Below, one piece after another: positions 1 through 6,514 of a DNA stretch of 11,211 nt. Source of the DNA: Prevotella sp. UBA2756. GTDB taxonomy: Bacteria > Bacteroidota > Bacteroidia > Bacteroidales > Bacteroidaceae. The position numbers and the translations under genes are program-made. The notes under the pieces are model-generated. The model made no database searches. It saw only the letters and a program-made list of their open reading frames with translations, and was not told the DNA's origin. How positions within the stretch are numbered: position 1 is the stretch's first letter; the number at the start of each line of letters is the position of its first letter. Location of the stretch: the NCBI GenBank assembly GCA_002353205.1, contig DEJE01000022.1, positions 72,840 to 84,050 on the forward strand, read 5' to 3'.

Positions 1-365
1 ATTTGAGCGATTCTCGCGAAAGTTGTAACGGCTTGAAAAGAAAGCACTTGTCTTTTCTTTACATTTTCCGCCTTTTCAAAATGACGCATTTTACACTCCA
101 GAATGGCTCATTTTGACTTGTAGAATGCGTCATTTCGGAGAGCAAAATGGCTCATTTCGGAGTGTAAAATGCGTCATTTTGAAAAACAGGATGAAAAAAG
201 CTGCGATTTTGAATGGATTTTTCCGCGTTTCAGAAGCGTTCGTCTCTCTAGAACGATCAATAATCCGTGCACGATTTTTAGGTCATAATTGTTTACAAAG
301 CGGGGCCGTAACGACCGCGTTTTGAGTTGAAATGGCACACGAAGGAATGTTTTTCTTACGGATTA
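1..365. other. Gene-free stretch at the window start
   Basis: I see no convincing coding region here; the short open frames lack a start context and overlap repeats. The stretch holds a weak A/T-rich inverted repeat (GAAAAGA at 35-41, TCTTTTC at 51-57, followed by T-rich sequence), which could be a poor terminator for an unseen upstream gene. It also holds the tandem-repeat element at 73-187, listed separately. From 188 to 365 I find only a short GCGG/CCGC dyad near 300-320 and nothing I can name. Confidence 0.6.
73..187. repeat. Five 22-bp tandem units inside a 27-bp perfect inverted repeat
   Basis: Five consecutive 22-bp units start at 78, 100, 122, 144 and 166. Each begins A(A/G)AATG, continues with a variable GC-containing triplet and then CATTT, so each unit is itself a near-palindrome (for example AAAATGACGCATTTT, AAAATGCGTCATTTT). 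Superimposed on this, 73-99 and 159-185 are perfect reverse complements, so the whole element could form a cruciform or a long RNA hairpin with a 59-nt interior. The core alternates between a GCGTCAT/GACGCAT type and a GGCTCAT type. The element lies about 180 bp upstream of the toxin-antitoxin promoter. It could be an array of regulator-binding sites or an extragenic palindromic element. No coding potential is evident. Confidence 0.85.
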
Positions 366-397
366 TTTGGTGGTATGGAATAAATATATTACTTTTG
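366..397 (+). promoter_or_regulatory. Bacteroidetes-type promoter for the toxin-antitoxin unit
   Basis: TTTG at 366-369, a 20-nt spacer, and TACTTTTG at 390-397 match the Bacteroidetes consensus TTTG-N19-21-TAnnTTTG. The candidate toxin ATG at 402 is only 4 nt past the second box, so the transcript would be leaderless or nearly so if this start is right. Confidence 0.65.
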
Positions 398-401
398 CCA
401 C

Positions 402-556
402 ATGAATGAACAGATAAGGGAAACCATTCACTCCTTGGAGTATGATGAGTATTACGCAAGCGTGTTCTTTTCCTTAACTCGTTTCTGAAAAAGAGCACCA
501 AACAATATAAGGGTGAGATAGAAATCGCCCGGCAGATTTTGAAAAAGTATCAGTAG
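402..556 (+). pseudogene. Remnant of a HigB/RelE-type toxin (internal deletion with frameshift)
   Basis: The frame from ATG 402 reads MNEQIRETIHSLEYDEYYAS and then runs out of register to a TGA at 486-488. A second frame, open from about 452 to the TAG at 554-556, reads RVLFLNSFLKKSTK then QYKGEIEIARQILKKYQ. From family knowledge, the first piece resembles the N-terminus and the second the C-terminal tail (a hydrophobic strand, then a Lys-rich helix) of HigB/RelE-like mRNA-interferase toxins of about 110 residues. The middle of the protein, which carries most of the fold and the catalytic surface, is absent, and the two pieces are in different frames. The simplest reading is an internal deletion that inactivated the toxin. 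Its stop overlaps the Shine-Dalgarno of the antitoxin gene, the normal toxin-first order of higBA operons. The assignment rests on remembered family features, not a search. Confidence 0.7.
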
Positions 557-560
557 GAGG
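555..560 (+). promoter_or_regulatory. Shine-Dalgarno of the antitoxin gene
   Basis: AGGAGG lies 8 nt before the ATG at 569 and overlaps the TAG stop of the toxin remnant. Such a strong site is uncommon in Bacteroidetes. It fixes the antitoxin start and indicates translational coupling with the former toxin gene. Confidence 0.8.
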
Positions 561-568
561 ATAAGAAT

Positions 569-880
569 ATGATCAAGCTTGATGAAGAGAAACTGGCAGG
601 GTTGAAAACCGGTTCACATCATTTGGAAGAGAAGTATGGGCCTGTCGGCTCTCCCAGCCGAGTGGAGTTCGAGGCAAAGGCAAAAGCGTGGTATTATGCC
701 GAACTGCTGCGCGACGAGCGTAAGCGGCAGAAACTGACTCAGCAGCAGCTGGGAGAGCGCATTGGAAAGAAACGTGAATATATATCCTCGCTCGAGAAGG
801 GACAGACAGACATGCAACTCTCCACATTTATGCTCATTGCCAATGCCCTTGGGATGAGATTTTCTCTTGTCGTTGGATAG
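569..880 (+). CDS. XRE-family HigA-like antitoxin, now without an intact toxin
   Basis: This 103-residue protein has an N-terminal segment (about 1-45) followed by a Cro/CI-type helix-turn-helix (about 46-100): LRDERKRQKLTQQQLGERIG, then KKREYISSLEKG as the turn and recognition helix, then a closing hydrophobic helix ending RFSLVVG. This build is typical of HigA-type antitoxins, which bind the cognate toxin and repress their own operon. The gene follows the toxin remnant by 12 nt and has a strong Shine-Dalgarno. No lesion is visible, so it should still make a DNA-binding protein. It may persist as an orphan repressor or as an antidote to a related toxin elsewhere. It ends 9 nt from the convergent phospholipase gene with no terminator between them, so the two transcripts probably overlap at their 3' ends. 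Confidence 0.85.
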   Translation: MIKLDEEKLAGLKTGSHHLEEKYGPVGSPSRVEFEAKAKAWYYAELLRDERKRQKLTQQQLGERIGKKREYISSLEKGQTDMQLSTFMLIANALGMRFSLVVG

Positions 881-889
881 GAAGGGAGG

Positions 890-3211
890 TTAAAACACAA
901 ACCCCAGGTTGACGTAGAAATAGAGCTTCTTCGTCAGGTTGCTGTAGCCGAGCGAGCCGCCCAAGGGTCCGAACATGGTGTTGTAGTAGTAGCTGACGGA
1001 GCCGCCGAGCATGGCTTTCGACTGGAACATCTCTTTCACCGACTGCCCGTCTTGCCCCACGGCGAGGCGGAGCAGAAGGTTGTTGTTGGCCGTCAGCTTG
1101 TATTGCGCCTGCAGCTGGGCGGCGTAGAGCTTGTCCCACGACAGCTCGAGGTTGCCCACGCCGGCAAAGGGGATCTGCTGGAGGAACTTGTGGCCGTACC
1201 ATTCGCCGCCCATCATGTTGCTGAGCACGAAGGGTACGTCGTCGGTATAGAGCAGACGGCCGCCGATCATCGCCTGCAGGGCGAGCTTGTCGGTCAGGGG
1301 GATGTTGGTGCGTGCCGCGAGCGTGTACTCGCGCATGCCGGTTTGGTCGTCGAGGTTGATGAAGTTGTCGGTGTGGTAGGCAAAGTGGGCGTGGAGGCGC
1401 GTCCCTCGGGTGGGGAAGTACCATTCGTTCTCGCTGTTGTAGTTCACGTCGGCCGAATAGCTGATGTAGCCTTTGTCGCTGTCCATCGTCTCGTCGAGGT
1501 GCTCGGGCAGCCTGTCGACGAGCACCGACCGGTAGTGGTAGTAGTCCCAGTTGGCCGCGATGCTGACGTTGAAGTTGCGCACGTTGAAGTTGAAGAGCTG
1601 CAGCTTCAGCGCGTGCCGGTCGAAGTTCATGCTGTAGGCCTTGCTGCCGTATTCGTAGAAGTCGACCTCGTTGTAGTGGAAGGCGTAGCTCACGGTGGGC
1701 CGGAAGAAGCTGATGGGGTGGAGCGACCAGTCGGCGCGCGCCATGAGACGCTTGCCCAGCCGCAGCGTGAGCTCCACATCCATGGGCGTCGACGTCTTGA
1801 TGGGGAACTCGGCGTTTGCCTGCATGGCCACCATCTCCTCGTTGTCGAAGCGCGCACCGACGTTTACCTGGTTCGAGCGACGCTCTCCGGCAATGAATGT
1901 GACGGTGGCATCGTCGCGTCCGGCGTTCTTCTCTATGCGGAAGCGGGCCGTCTTGTAGTAGAGGTCCTGCCGTATGGCGGTGGTGATGATGTCGGCGCGG
2001 TCCATCGTGATGCAGTCGCCCACGCGCAGGCGGAACTTGTTGCGAATGTAGGTCTGGTCGCTCTTACGCATGTTCTCGAAGACGATGCCGCCTATCTTGT
2101 ACACGGTGGCGTGGGGGAGCGGCACGCGCACGTTAGAGATGCGCGGCAGTGGCCGCCCTTTTGCCAAGCCCAGGCTGTCGCGCAGGGCCACCAGCTTGTC
2201 CCACTGCTTCATGGCTGCCTCTTCGCCGCGCCGTATGAGCGTGTCGATGGCCGACGATGTGAAGCTGGCGGCGCTGTAGCCCGAGGTGTTCACGCGGATG
2301 GGGATGTCGGTGAGCCGCATGTTCTCCTCGTATTTGTTCTTGCAGTTGATGTCGACAATCTGCAGCAGGATGCTCGAAGCCGAGTTGAGGCCGGCGGCCG
2401 TCTTCAGCTCCGACTGCACGTCGACGCCGATGACGATGTCGGCACCCATCTCGCGGGCGATGTCGGTGGGGAAGTTGTTGCGCAGACCGCCGTCGACGAG
2501 CACCATGTCGCCCTTCCTCACGGGAGCGAAGGCTCCCGGTATCGACATGCTGGCGCGCATGGCCTGGCTGAGGATGCCGCTGCGGAACACGTACTCGCTG
2601 TTGTCCACGATGTTGGTGGCCACGCAGGCGAAGGGTATGGGCAGCGTGGCGAAGTCGATCGAGTCGTTGTAGGGAGTGGTGAGGGCGTCGAAGAGCGTGC
2701 TGATGTTCTTCCCGAGGATGAAGCCGCCCCCTCCTGATGCCGACGAGCGGCCGAAGGTGATGTTCTTCGAGATGACGTAGGTGTTCTGCTTCTCGCGCTC
2801 GTGGAGGCTCTGGTGGCTCAGGTCCTCGCGGTCGGAGAGCACATACGACCAGTCTTGATACCTCACCACAGAGTCGAGCTCGTGGGCCCGGTGCCCGCAG
2901 GCGTACAAGCCGCCGATGATGCTGCCCATGCTCGTGCCCGTGATGATGTCGACGGGGATGCCCGCACGCTCCAGAACCTTCAGCACGCCGATGTGGGCCA
3001 TGCCCTTGGCACCGCCGCCGCTGAGCACCAGTGCCACCCGCGGGCGCTTGGAAGGTGCCTGCCGGTCGGCCGAAACGGGTGTCAGTCGGTCTGCGGTAAC
3101 GGGTGTCTGCGAACCGTCCGACGCCCGTCCTGCGGTCAGCGTCGGTTGCTGGGCAGCTGCCGTGGCAGCCAGTCCCGCTATGATAGTCAGTAGGAATAAT
3201 ATCTTTCTCAT
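890..3211 (-). CDS. Patatin-like phospholipase fused to an Omp85-type outer-membrane barrel
   Basis: This 773-residue protein probably hydrolyses phospholipid acyl esters at the cell envelope. A signal peptide (1-21, ending ATAAAQ) is followed by a short linker containing a tandem repeat (TPVTADRL, TPVSADRQ). The patatin domain (about 58-350) shows the oxyanion-hole motif GGGAKG (65-70), the nucleophile elbow GTSMG with Ser94, and DGG with Asp240, so the Ser-Asp dyad is complete. A POTRA-like segment (about 370-442) leads into a beta-barrel of the surface-antigen/BamA type (about 447-773) that ends in Phe, as usual for outer-membrane proteins. The layout matches PlpD/FplA-type (type Vd) autotransporters, in which the barrel anchors or exports the lipase. 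The start at 3211 is supported by the signal peptide and by a promoter box only 4 nt upstream. The gene is GC-rich compared with cas9. Confidence 0.92.
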   Translation of the reverse strand: MRKILFLLTIIAGLAATAAAQQPTLTAGRASDGSQTPVTADRLTPVSADRQAPSKRPRVALVLSGGGAKGMAHIGVLKVLERAGIPVDIITGTSMGSIIGGLYACGHRAHELDSVVRYQDWSYVLSDREDLSHQSLHEREKQNTYVISKNITFGRSSASGGGGFILGKNISTLFDALTTPYNDSIDFATLPIPFACVATNIVDNSEYVFRSGILSQAMRASMSIPGAFAPVRKGDMVLVDGGLRNNFPTDIAREMGADIVIGVDVQSELKTAAGLNSASSILLQIVDINCKNKYEENMRLTDIPIRVNTSGYSAASFTSSAIDTLIRRGEEAAMKQWDKLVALRDSLGLAKGRPLPRISNVRVPLPHATVYKIGGIVFENMRKSDQTYIRNKFRLRVGDCITMDRADIITTAIRQDLYYKTARFRIEKNAGRDDATVTFIAGERRSNQVNVGARFDNEEMVAMQANAEFPIKTSTPMDVELTLRLGKRLMARADWSLHPISFFRPTVSYAFHYNEVDFYEYGSKAYSMNFDRHALKLQLFNFNVRNFNVSIAANWDYYHYRSVLVDRLPEHLDETMDSDKGYISYSADVNYNSENEWYFPTRGTRLHAHFAYHTDNFINLDDQTGMREYTLAARTNIPLTDKLALQAMIGGRLLYTDDVPFVLSNMMGGEWYGHKFLQQIPFAGVGNLELSWDKLYAAQLQAQYKLTANNNLLLRLAVGQDGQSVKEMFQSKAMLGGSVSYYYNTMFGPLGGSLGYSNLTKKLYFYVNLGFVF

Positions 3212-3215
3212 GGTG

Positions 3216-3250
3216 CAAAGTTACGAAAAAGTCTCGGCAATAAAAACAAA
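3216..3250 (-). promoter_or_regulatory. Promoter of the patatin gene, leaderless type
   Basis: On the minus strand TAACTTTG (3223-3216) is an exact TAnnTTTG box and lies just 4 nt before the ATG. A TTTG at 3250-3247 precedes it with a 23-nt spacer, slightly longer than the usual 19-21. The position implies a transcript with almost no 5' leader. Confidence 0.55.
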
Positions 3251-3267
3251 CGCGTTCGTTTTTATTG
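3238..3267. promoter_or_regulatory. 30-bp near-perfect palindrome over the patatin -33 region
   Basis: The arms CAATAAAAAC (3238-3247) and GTTTTTATTG (3258-3267) are exact reverse complements. They flank a self-complementary AACGCGTT core, with a single mismatched pair (A3248 and C3257). The element overlaps the putative -33 box of the patatin promoter, which fits an operator for a dimeric regulator. A weak A/T-rich terminator for the upstream protease transcript is an alternative, since the minus strand has a T-run in the 3' arm. Confidence 0.55.
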
Positions 3268-3339
3268 ATATAGAATGTGTTCTTATTCATTTTTGCTTTC
3301 AAGTTTGAACGAACAAGCGGAAAGAGCCGTAAGTAGCCT

Positions 3340-3398
3340 CCTATAGAAGTGAACCCCAGAAGTCGGGTAGAAACTTCTGGGGTTCACTTCACGATAGG
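3340..3398. repeat. Perfect 18-bp stem-loop between the protease and patatin genes
   Basis: GAAGTGAACCCCAGAAGT (3346-3363) and its exact reverse complement (3373-3390) enclose a 9-nt loop. An outer pair CCTAT (3340-3344)/ATAGG (3394-3398) continues the stem after a small internal loop. Neither strand has a U-tract after the stem, so it is not a standard intrinsic terminator. It lies downstream of the protease stop. It may be an mRNA 3'-end stabiliser, a processing hairpin, or an extragenic palindrome present elsewhere in the genome. Confidence 0.75.
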
Positions 3399-3431
3399 CC
3401 CATCCTCTAAGGAATGAACTTTGGGGCTTTT

Positions 3432-3450
3432 GTCGTCACTTGATGACGAC
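3432..3450. repeat. Small hairpin over the protease stop codon
   Basis: GTCGTCA (3432-3438) and TGACGAC (3444-3450) pair across a 5-nt loop and include the protease TGA stop. No U-tract follows on either strand, so its role is unclear and it may be incidental. Confidence 0.4.
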
Positions 3451-5637
3451 CTTCTTGCCGTTTCTGATGTAGATGCCGGGAGTGGTGGGCTGTTGAGGCA
3501 TGATCCTGCCTTGCAGGTCGTACCATTCGGCGTTCTGGTTGACAGTGGCAGCAGGCTGGTTGATACCTGTTGGGTCAGCTTCTACCACCTCAAATTCCAG
3601 GTCGGTGGGGAGGAATCCTGTCATGCCGGCGCAGATGATGCGGTAGCGTCCTGCTTCGAGGTTAAATCCTGCGAACATTCCTTCGACGGTGAACTCTTCG
3701 CCAGCCTTGACATTGACGATCGTCGGTATCGCATTAGTGCATTCTTTTCTGTCAGAGTCATCGACGTAGTCTCCGTTCTCGTCGAGCTTGATGGGAATTG
3801 CGAACGACATGAGCATGCCATTCTCCAGTGCGCCTGCTGTCAGCTTGTAGTTCATCTTAAAGTTGATGTCCTCGCCCTTGGCGTATTGTTCTTTGATGTT
3901 ATTGTCCTTCAGCTCCACTTCAAACAGTCCGCAGTTGGTGAAGGTCGCCTGTCCGTTGCTGACGTGTACTTTGATGTAGGAGTCGTCCTTACACAAGCAT
4001 GGGATCCATTCGCCGTCGGTTGTCGTGCGGTAGTACATGCGAACCTGGTAGTCGCCGTCGGTTATGCCGGTCCATGTCAATACTGTGTCACAAGAGATGT
4101 TGTCGACCAGTTTCATGGTTGACAGTCTTTCGCCTATGGGGCGCATCTGCTTGTAGCCTGTTTCGTTCTCTAAGCACACTCCAGTCTGAGCTATTATCAC
4201 GGGGCATGTCATGTTTGTGGCAGCGCAGGTCAACATGCACTTCAGATTACCCTGCTTCACGTCGGCATGTATTTTGTAGGTGTTGAGAACTGTCGTGCTG
4301 ACGGCAGGAGCTTCCTTAGGAGCTGGAGCATTGGGATAGACACCACTGTAGAAGGCCTGCAAGAGTCGGAATCCGTCGTTTACTATGGCGCCACCTGTAC
4401 CCTGGTTGATGGGCAGCAGCGAGTTGATGCGATAGAAGCCCTCGTTCTCTATAGCCTCGTTGGCCACTCCCGACCATCCCCAGTTGACGTGGAAGAGGTC
4501 TTCCTTCAAGTAACCGTCGATGACGAAGGCATGTCCGCCCTCTGAGCTGTTTCCACAGAAAAAGACAGCCTTTGCAACCTTCAGTTCCTCATAGAGTCGC
4601 TTGATCCAGCCATCATAGCTATACGTGTGTTGTTGGTGGAATCTGGCATTGGGGAAATCCATGTATTGCGTCAGTCCCTTCAGCGCCGAATGGGCAAATG
4701 CTCCTGAACCGCCTGAATAAATTGTGCCATACGTCATCTCGCTCATGGCGCCGCAGATGTGCATCAGCCGTGCCACGGCAGCCTGTTGTTCAGGCGTTCC
4801 CTTGATGGCGCTCTCGTCAGTTACAGACTTGCCTTCCTCGTTGCGCTCGGTATAAACGTCGATCAGGTTGCCCCAGTCGATGGTTGTAGAGGCAGGGATT
4901 GCCTCGTCGGAGAATTTCAGCCATACAGGGACCTTGGTCTTGTCTTTCAGCCTTTCTGCCGACTGATAGACTATATCTTTGCGTGCAGGAATGTCGTGGA
5001 TGAGTTTGCCCTCCTTCACTTCGGGCTTGGCATATTCATCTCTCCACATATAGAGCACCTGCGCCAATGCTGTTGCGGGACAGCCCGTCACAGCCCGCAG
5101 AGGCTCACGGCGTACCTGGGTGCAGGCAGCGTCGTTGTAGGTGGTTACCATCGGGCACTCAGCGTTGTAAGGATCCATCTGGTCCCACAGGCTCGTTGTG
5201 GTCTTGGCAATAGGCTCGCCCAGATTGGCAATGGTACGTTGGGGCGACGTCAGGTTATATTTCTGCAGCAGCTCTATCTCGTCGATATAGTGGTGAAGCC
5301 ACGAGCGCATGTTTTCAGGCATCTGGCTCTCATCGTAGACACCGCTCTCCACATAGCCCAATATAGAGGGCGCACAGTCGTCGCCGCTGACAATGACATA
5401 ACCGTCGGAACCCTCAGACACTACATATACATAGGGGTTGCCGTTGCTGTTCGTGGCATTGAACACCACGTCCGTCTTCATCACTGGAGCTGAAATGGCT
5501 CCTGACCTGGTTGCCGGTCTCTTTTCTTCCAACCACTTTTCCGCAATCCGGCGGGCCTCTCCCTTGGTGATGGGGGCGGCGCTGATGGTCATACTACAGA
5601 GACTAACTGCTAATGCAAGAAGTACTAACTTTTTCAT
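3436..5637 (-). CDS. Secreted C10-family cysteine protease (streptopain/interpain type)
   Basis: This 733-residue precursor has a signal peptide (1-20, ending TISA) and an N-terminal pro-region related to the SpeB propeptide (about 21-140, including GYVIVSGDD at 79-87). The C10 papain-like catalytic domain (about 145-430) has the nucleophile in TGCPATALAQ (Cys186), the catalytic histidine in GGHAFVIDGY (His369) and the family's NWGWSG motif (385-390), so all key residues are present. The rest (about 440-690) looks like beta-rich accessory domains. The last about 30 residues (YDLQGR at 706-711, GIYIRNGKKVVIK at 721-733) match the C-terminal tail common on exported Prevotella proteins and probably direct type IX secretion or surface attachment. 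Relatives include interpain A of Prevotella intermedia and SpeB, which degrade host proteins. The gene has its own promoter and lies upstream of the patatin gene on the same strand. Confidence 0.93.
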   Translation of the reverse strand: MKKLVLLALAVSLCSMTISAAPITKGEARRIAEKWLEEKRPATRSGAISAPVMKTDVVFNATNSNGNPYVYVVSEGSDGYVIVSGDDCAPSILGYVESGVYDESQMPENMRSWLHHYIDEIELLQKYNLTSPQRTIANLGEPIAKTTTSLWDQMDPYNAECPMVTTYNDAACTQVRREPLRAVTGCPATALAQVLYMWRDEYAKPEVKEGKLIHDIPARKDIVYQSAERLKDKTKVPVWLKFSDEAIPASTTIDWGNLIDVYTERNEEGKSVTDESAIKGTPEQQAAVARLMHICGAMSEMTYGTIYSGGSGAFAHSALKGLTQYMDFPNARFHQQHTYSYDGWIKRLYEELKVAKAVFFCGNSSEGGHAFVIDGYLKEDLFHVNWGWSGVANEAIENEGFYRINSLLPINQGTGGAIVNDGFRLLQAFYSGVYPNAPAPKEAPAVSTTVLNTYKIHADVKQGNLKCMLTCAATNMTCPVIIAQTGVCLENETGYKQMRPIGERLSTMKLVDNISCDTVLTWTGITDGDYQVRMYYRTTTDGEWIPCLCKDDSYIKVHVSNGQATFTNCGLFEVELKDNNIKEQYAKGEDINFKMNYKLTAGALENGMLMSFAIPIKLDENGDYVDDSDRKECTNAIPTIVNVKAGEEFTVEGMFAGFNLEAGRYRIICAGMTGFLPTDLEFEVVEADPTGINQPAATVNQNAEWYDLQGRIMPQQPTTPGIYIRNGKKVVIK

Positions 5638-5683
5638 AATTGTCTTTTCTTTTTTTTATTATACCTTTAATTTTTTTCTTCGG

Positions 5684-5712
5684 CAAAGGTACGTCGCTTT
5701 TCTTTCCTACAA
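5684..5712 (-). promoter_or_regulatory. Promoter of the C10 protease gene
   Basis: On the minus strand TACCTTTG (5691-5684) matches TAnnTTTG. A TTG (5712-5710) lies 18 nt before it, one base short of the usual spacing. The implied leader is about 40-45 nt, A-rich, and has no clear Shine-Dalgarno, as is common in Bacteroidetes. Confidence 0.6.
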
Positions 5713-5758
5713 CGAAAAGTGGCATTTTTCTTCGCAGATTTGTTGCGACAGTGGTCCG

Positions 5759-5804
5759 TCAGTGCGACAATAGCGTGACGCCCCCTCTGAATTTGTCGCA
5801 CTGA
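5759..5804. repeat. 12-bp perfect inverted repeat upstream of the protease promoter
   Basis: TCAGTGCGACAA (5759-5770) and TTGTCGCACTGA (5793-5804) are exact reverse complements separated by 22 nt. A partial third copy, TGTTGCGACAG, lies at 5741-5751. No U-tract follows. Spaced TGCGACA half-sites about 50-120 nt upstream of the protease promoter could be a regulator-binding region. The rest of 5692-5965 shows no gene. Confidence 0.5.
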
Positions 5805-5965
5805 GAGGTAAAAACATGTCTTTGTCTCGCGATGTGTCCCTGTCTGCCATAGATTTACCAGTCAATGACGATGACTATCCAAATTAAAAGACCTTCACTG
5901 CTCGCCCTTTGGACTCTTTCCCAAGAAATATGTAAGGATACTTACAAATATAACGAGAATATTAT

Positions 5966-6268
5966 ATGCAGTTTAAGAGTAAAGTTATAATATTATATCA
6001 GACATTAGGTGGCGAAGATATCTATCTCAACGTGGAGAAGCAAGGTAGCAATCGTTTGGCAGATAATGTCCTTGAGGCACTCTCTTTGATGATAGCTTAG
6101 GGTTGAACGGATGAGAAAGACATGATGGTGAAAGAAGCGGTGAACCTCATTAAGTAGCTGAATGCATTGGTAGTCATGGGAAGAAACCATCAGGAGTTAG
6201 AATGTGAGTTTGGCTTAGTCTGCAGCCAAAGTAACGTTTGTGATTTACATAGTAGAATCTATGTGTAA
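5966..6268 (+). pseudogene. Degraded small gene of unknown function
   Basis: One frame from ATG 5966 to TAA 6266-6268 reads like protein for about 100 codons but is broken by TAG (6098-6100), TGA (6104-6106) and TAG (6155-6157). The segments look like helical protein (for example QGSNRLADNVLEALSLMIA, then TDEKDMMVKEAVNLIK, then LNALVVMGRNHQELECEF). Runs like these in a single frame across three stops are unlikely by chance, though not impossible. I do not recognise the family. The first 44 codons could still be translated as a short peptide. It sits in the low-GC stretch between the protease and the CRISPR locus and may be debris from a previous insertion or deletion there. Confidence 0.4.
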
Positions 6269-6348
6269 GTTCTTATATGTTTCGATTAAAAAGGGTTAAG
6301 AATTTGTGTTTCAATAGAAATAAATGTCCTATTCTCCAAAATCTTTGT

Positions 6349-6356
6349 TATATTTG
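6349..6356 (+). promoter_or_regulatory. Possible cas9 promoter box
   Basis: TATATTTG matches TAnnTTTG, but no good TTTG is found 19-21 nt upstream, so support is partial. It is the best plus-strand candidate between 6270 and the cas9 start. If used, cas9 mRNA would have a leader of about 170 nt that is fully antisense to the tracrRNA. Confidence 0.3.
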
Positions 6357-6396
6357 CAATCAAATGCACAAAGGAGAAAGATAGTCCAACAATATC

Positions 6397-6478
6397 AAAA
6401 AGGAAACTCCCACGGCAGTCGCGGGAGTAATACTTCGGCTTAATAGCCTTGTTGTGAAAAGTCTTTCACTTGTATCTG
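6397..6478 (-). ncRNA. tracrRNA of the type II CRISPR system
   Basis: Read on the minus strand, the RNA starts with an anti-repeat (6477-6451). AGATACAAG, TGAAAG and TCACAAC are complementary to CTTGTATCT, CTTTCA and GTTGTGA of the crRNA-sense repeat, giving 22 base pairs. A UUUG/ACUUU internal bulge and a 2-nt AA bulge on the crRNA side interrupt the duplex; this lower stem-bulge-upper stem layout is classic for Cas9 guides. After it come the nexus-like hairpin GGCTATTAAGCC, then CTCCCGCG/CGTGGGAG as an 8-bp terminal hairpin (one G-U pair), then TTTCCTTTTT as the termination tract. A consensus promoter ends 5 nt before the anti-repeat. The RNA should pair with crRNA for processing by a host RNase III and load Cas9. 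The exact ends are inferred. Confidence 0.88.
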
Positions 6479-6482
6479 CGTG

Positions 6483-6514
6483 CAAAATTATAAAGAAATA
6501 ACGAAATAACCAAA
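6483..6514 (-). promoter_or_regulatory. Promoter of the tracrRNA
   Basis: On the minus strand TTTG (6514-6511) is followed after exactly 20 nt by TAATTTTG (6490-6483), a full match to the Bacteroidetes consensus. Transcription would start near 6478, right at the anti-repeat. The promoter lies only 16 nt from the cas9 ATG, pointing away from cas9. Confidence 0.8.

Noticed and set aside
300..330. GCGG/CCGC dyad followed by GTTTTG as a terminator
   Set aside because: The stem is only 4 bp with an interrupted interior and no proper T-run, and there is no gene immediately upstream for it to serve.
283..501. Minus-strand 72-codon frame before the antitoxin
   Set aside because: It runs antisense through the toxin remnant and its promoter; the plus-strand reading explains the sequence better.
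1052..2737. Long plus-strand open frame (561 codons) opposite the patatin gene
   Set aside because: It is a shadow of the GC-rich minus-strand gene, biased to Val/Gly/Ala/His with no recognisable domain, while the opposite strand has a full signal peptide, active site and barrel.
2133..3302. Minus-strand 389-codon frame overlapping the patatin start
   Set aside because: Its Arg/His/Gly-rich low-complexity protein is typical of a shifted frame of a GC-rich gene, and it conflicts with the patatin domain on the same strand.
3292..3302. TTTGCTTTCAA, an 11-nt identity to the CRISPR repeat upstream of the patatin gene
   Set aside because: The match stops at 11 nt with no flanking similarity and the sequence is A/T-rich, so chance is likely.
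6005..6190. Minus-strand 61-codon frame upstream of cas9
   Set aside because: It is opposite the more protein-like degraded plus-strand frame and has no promoter or recognisable motif.
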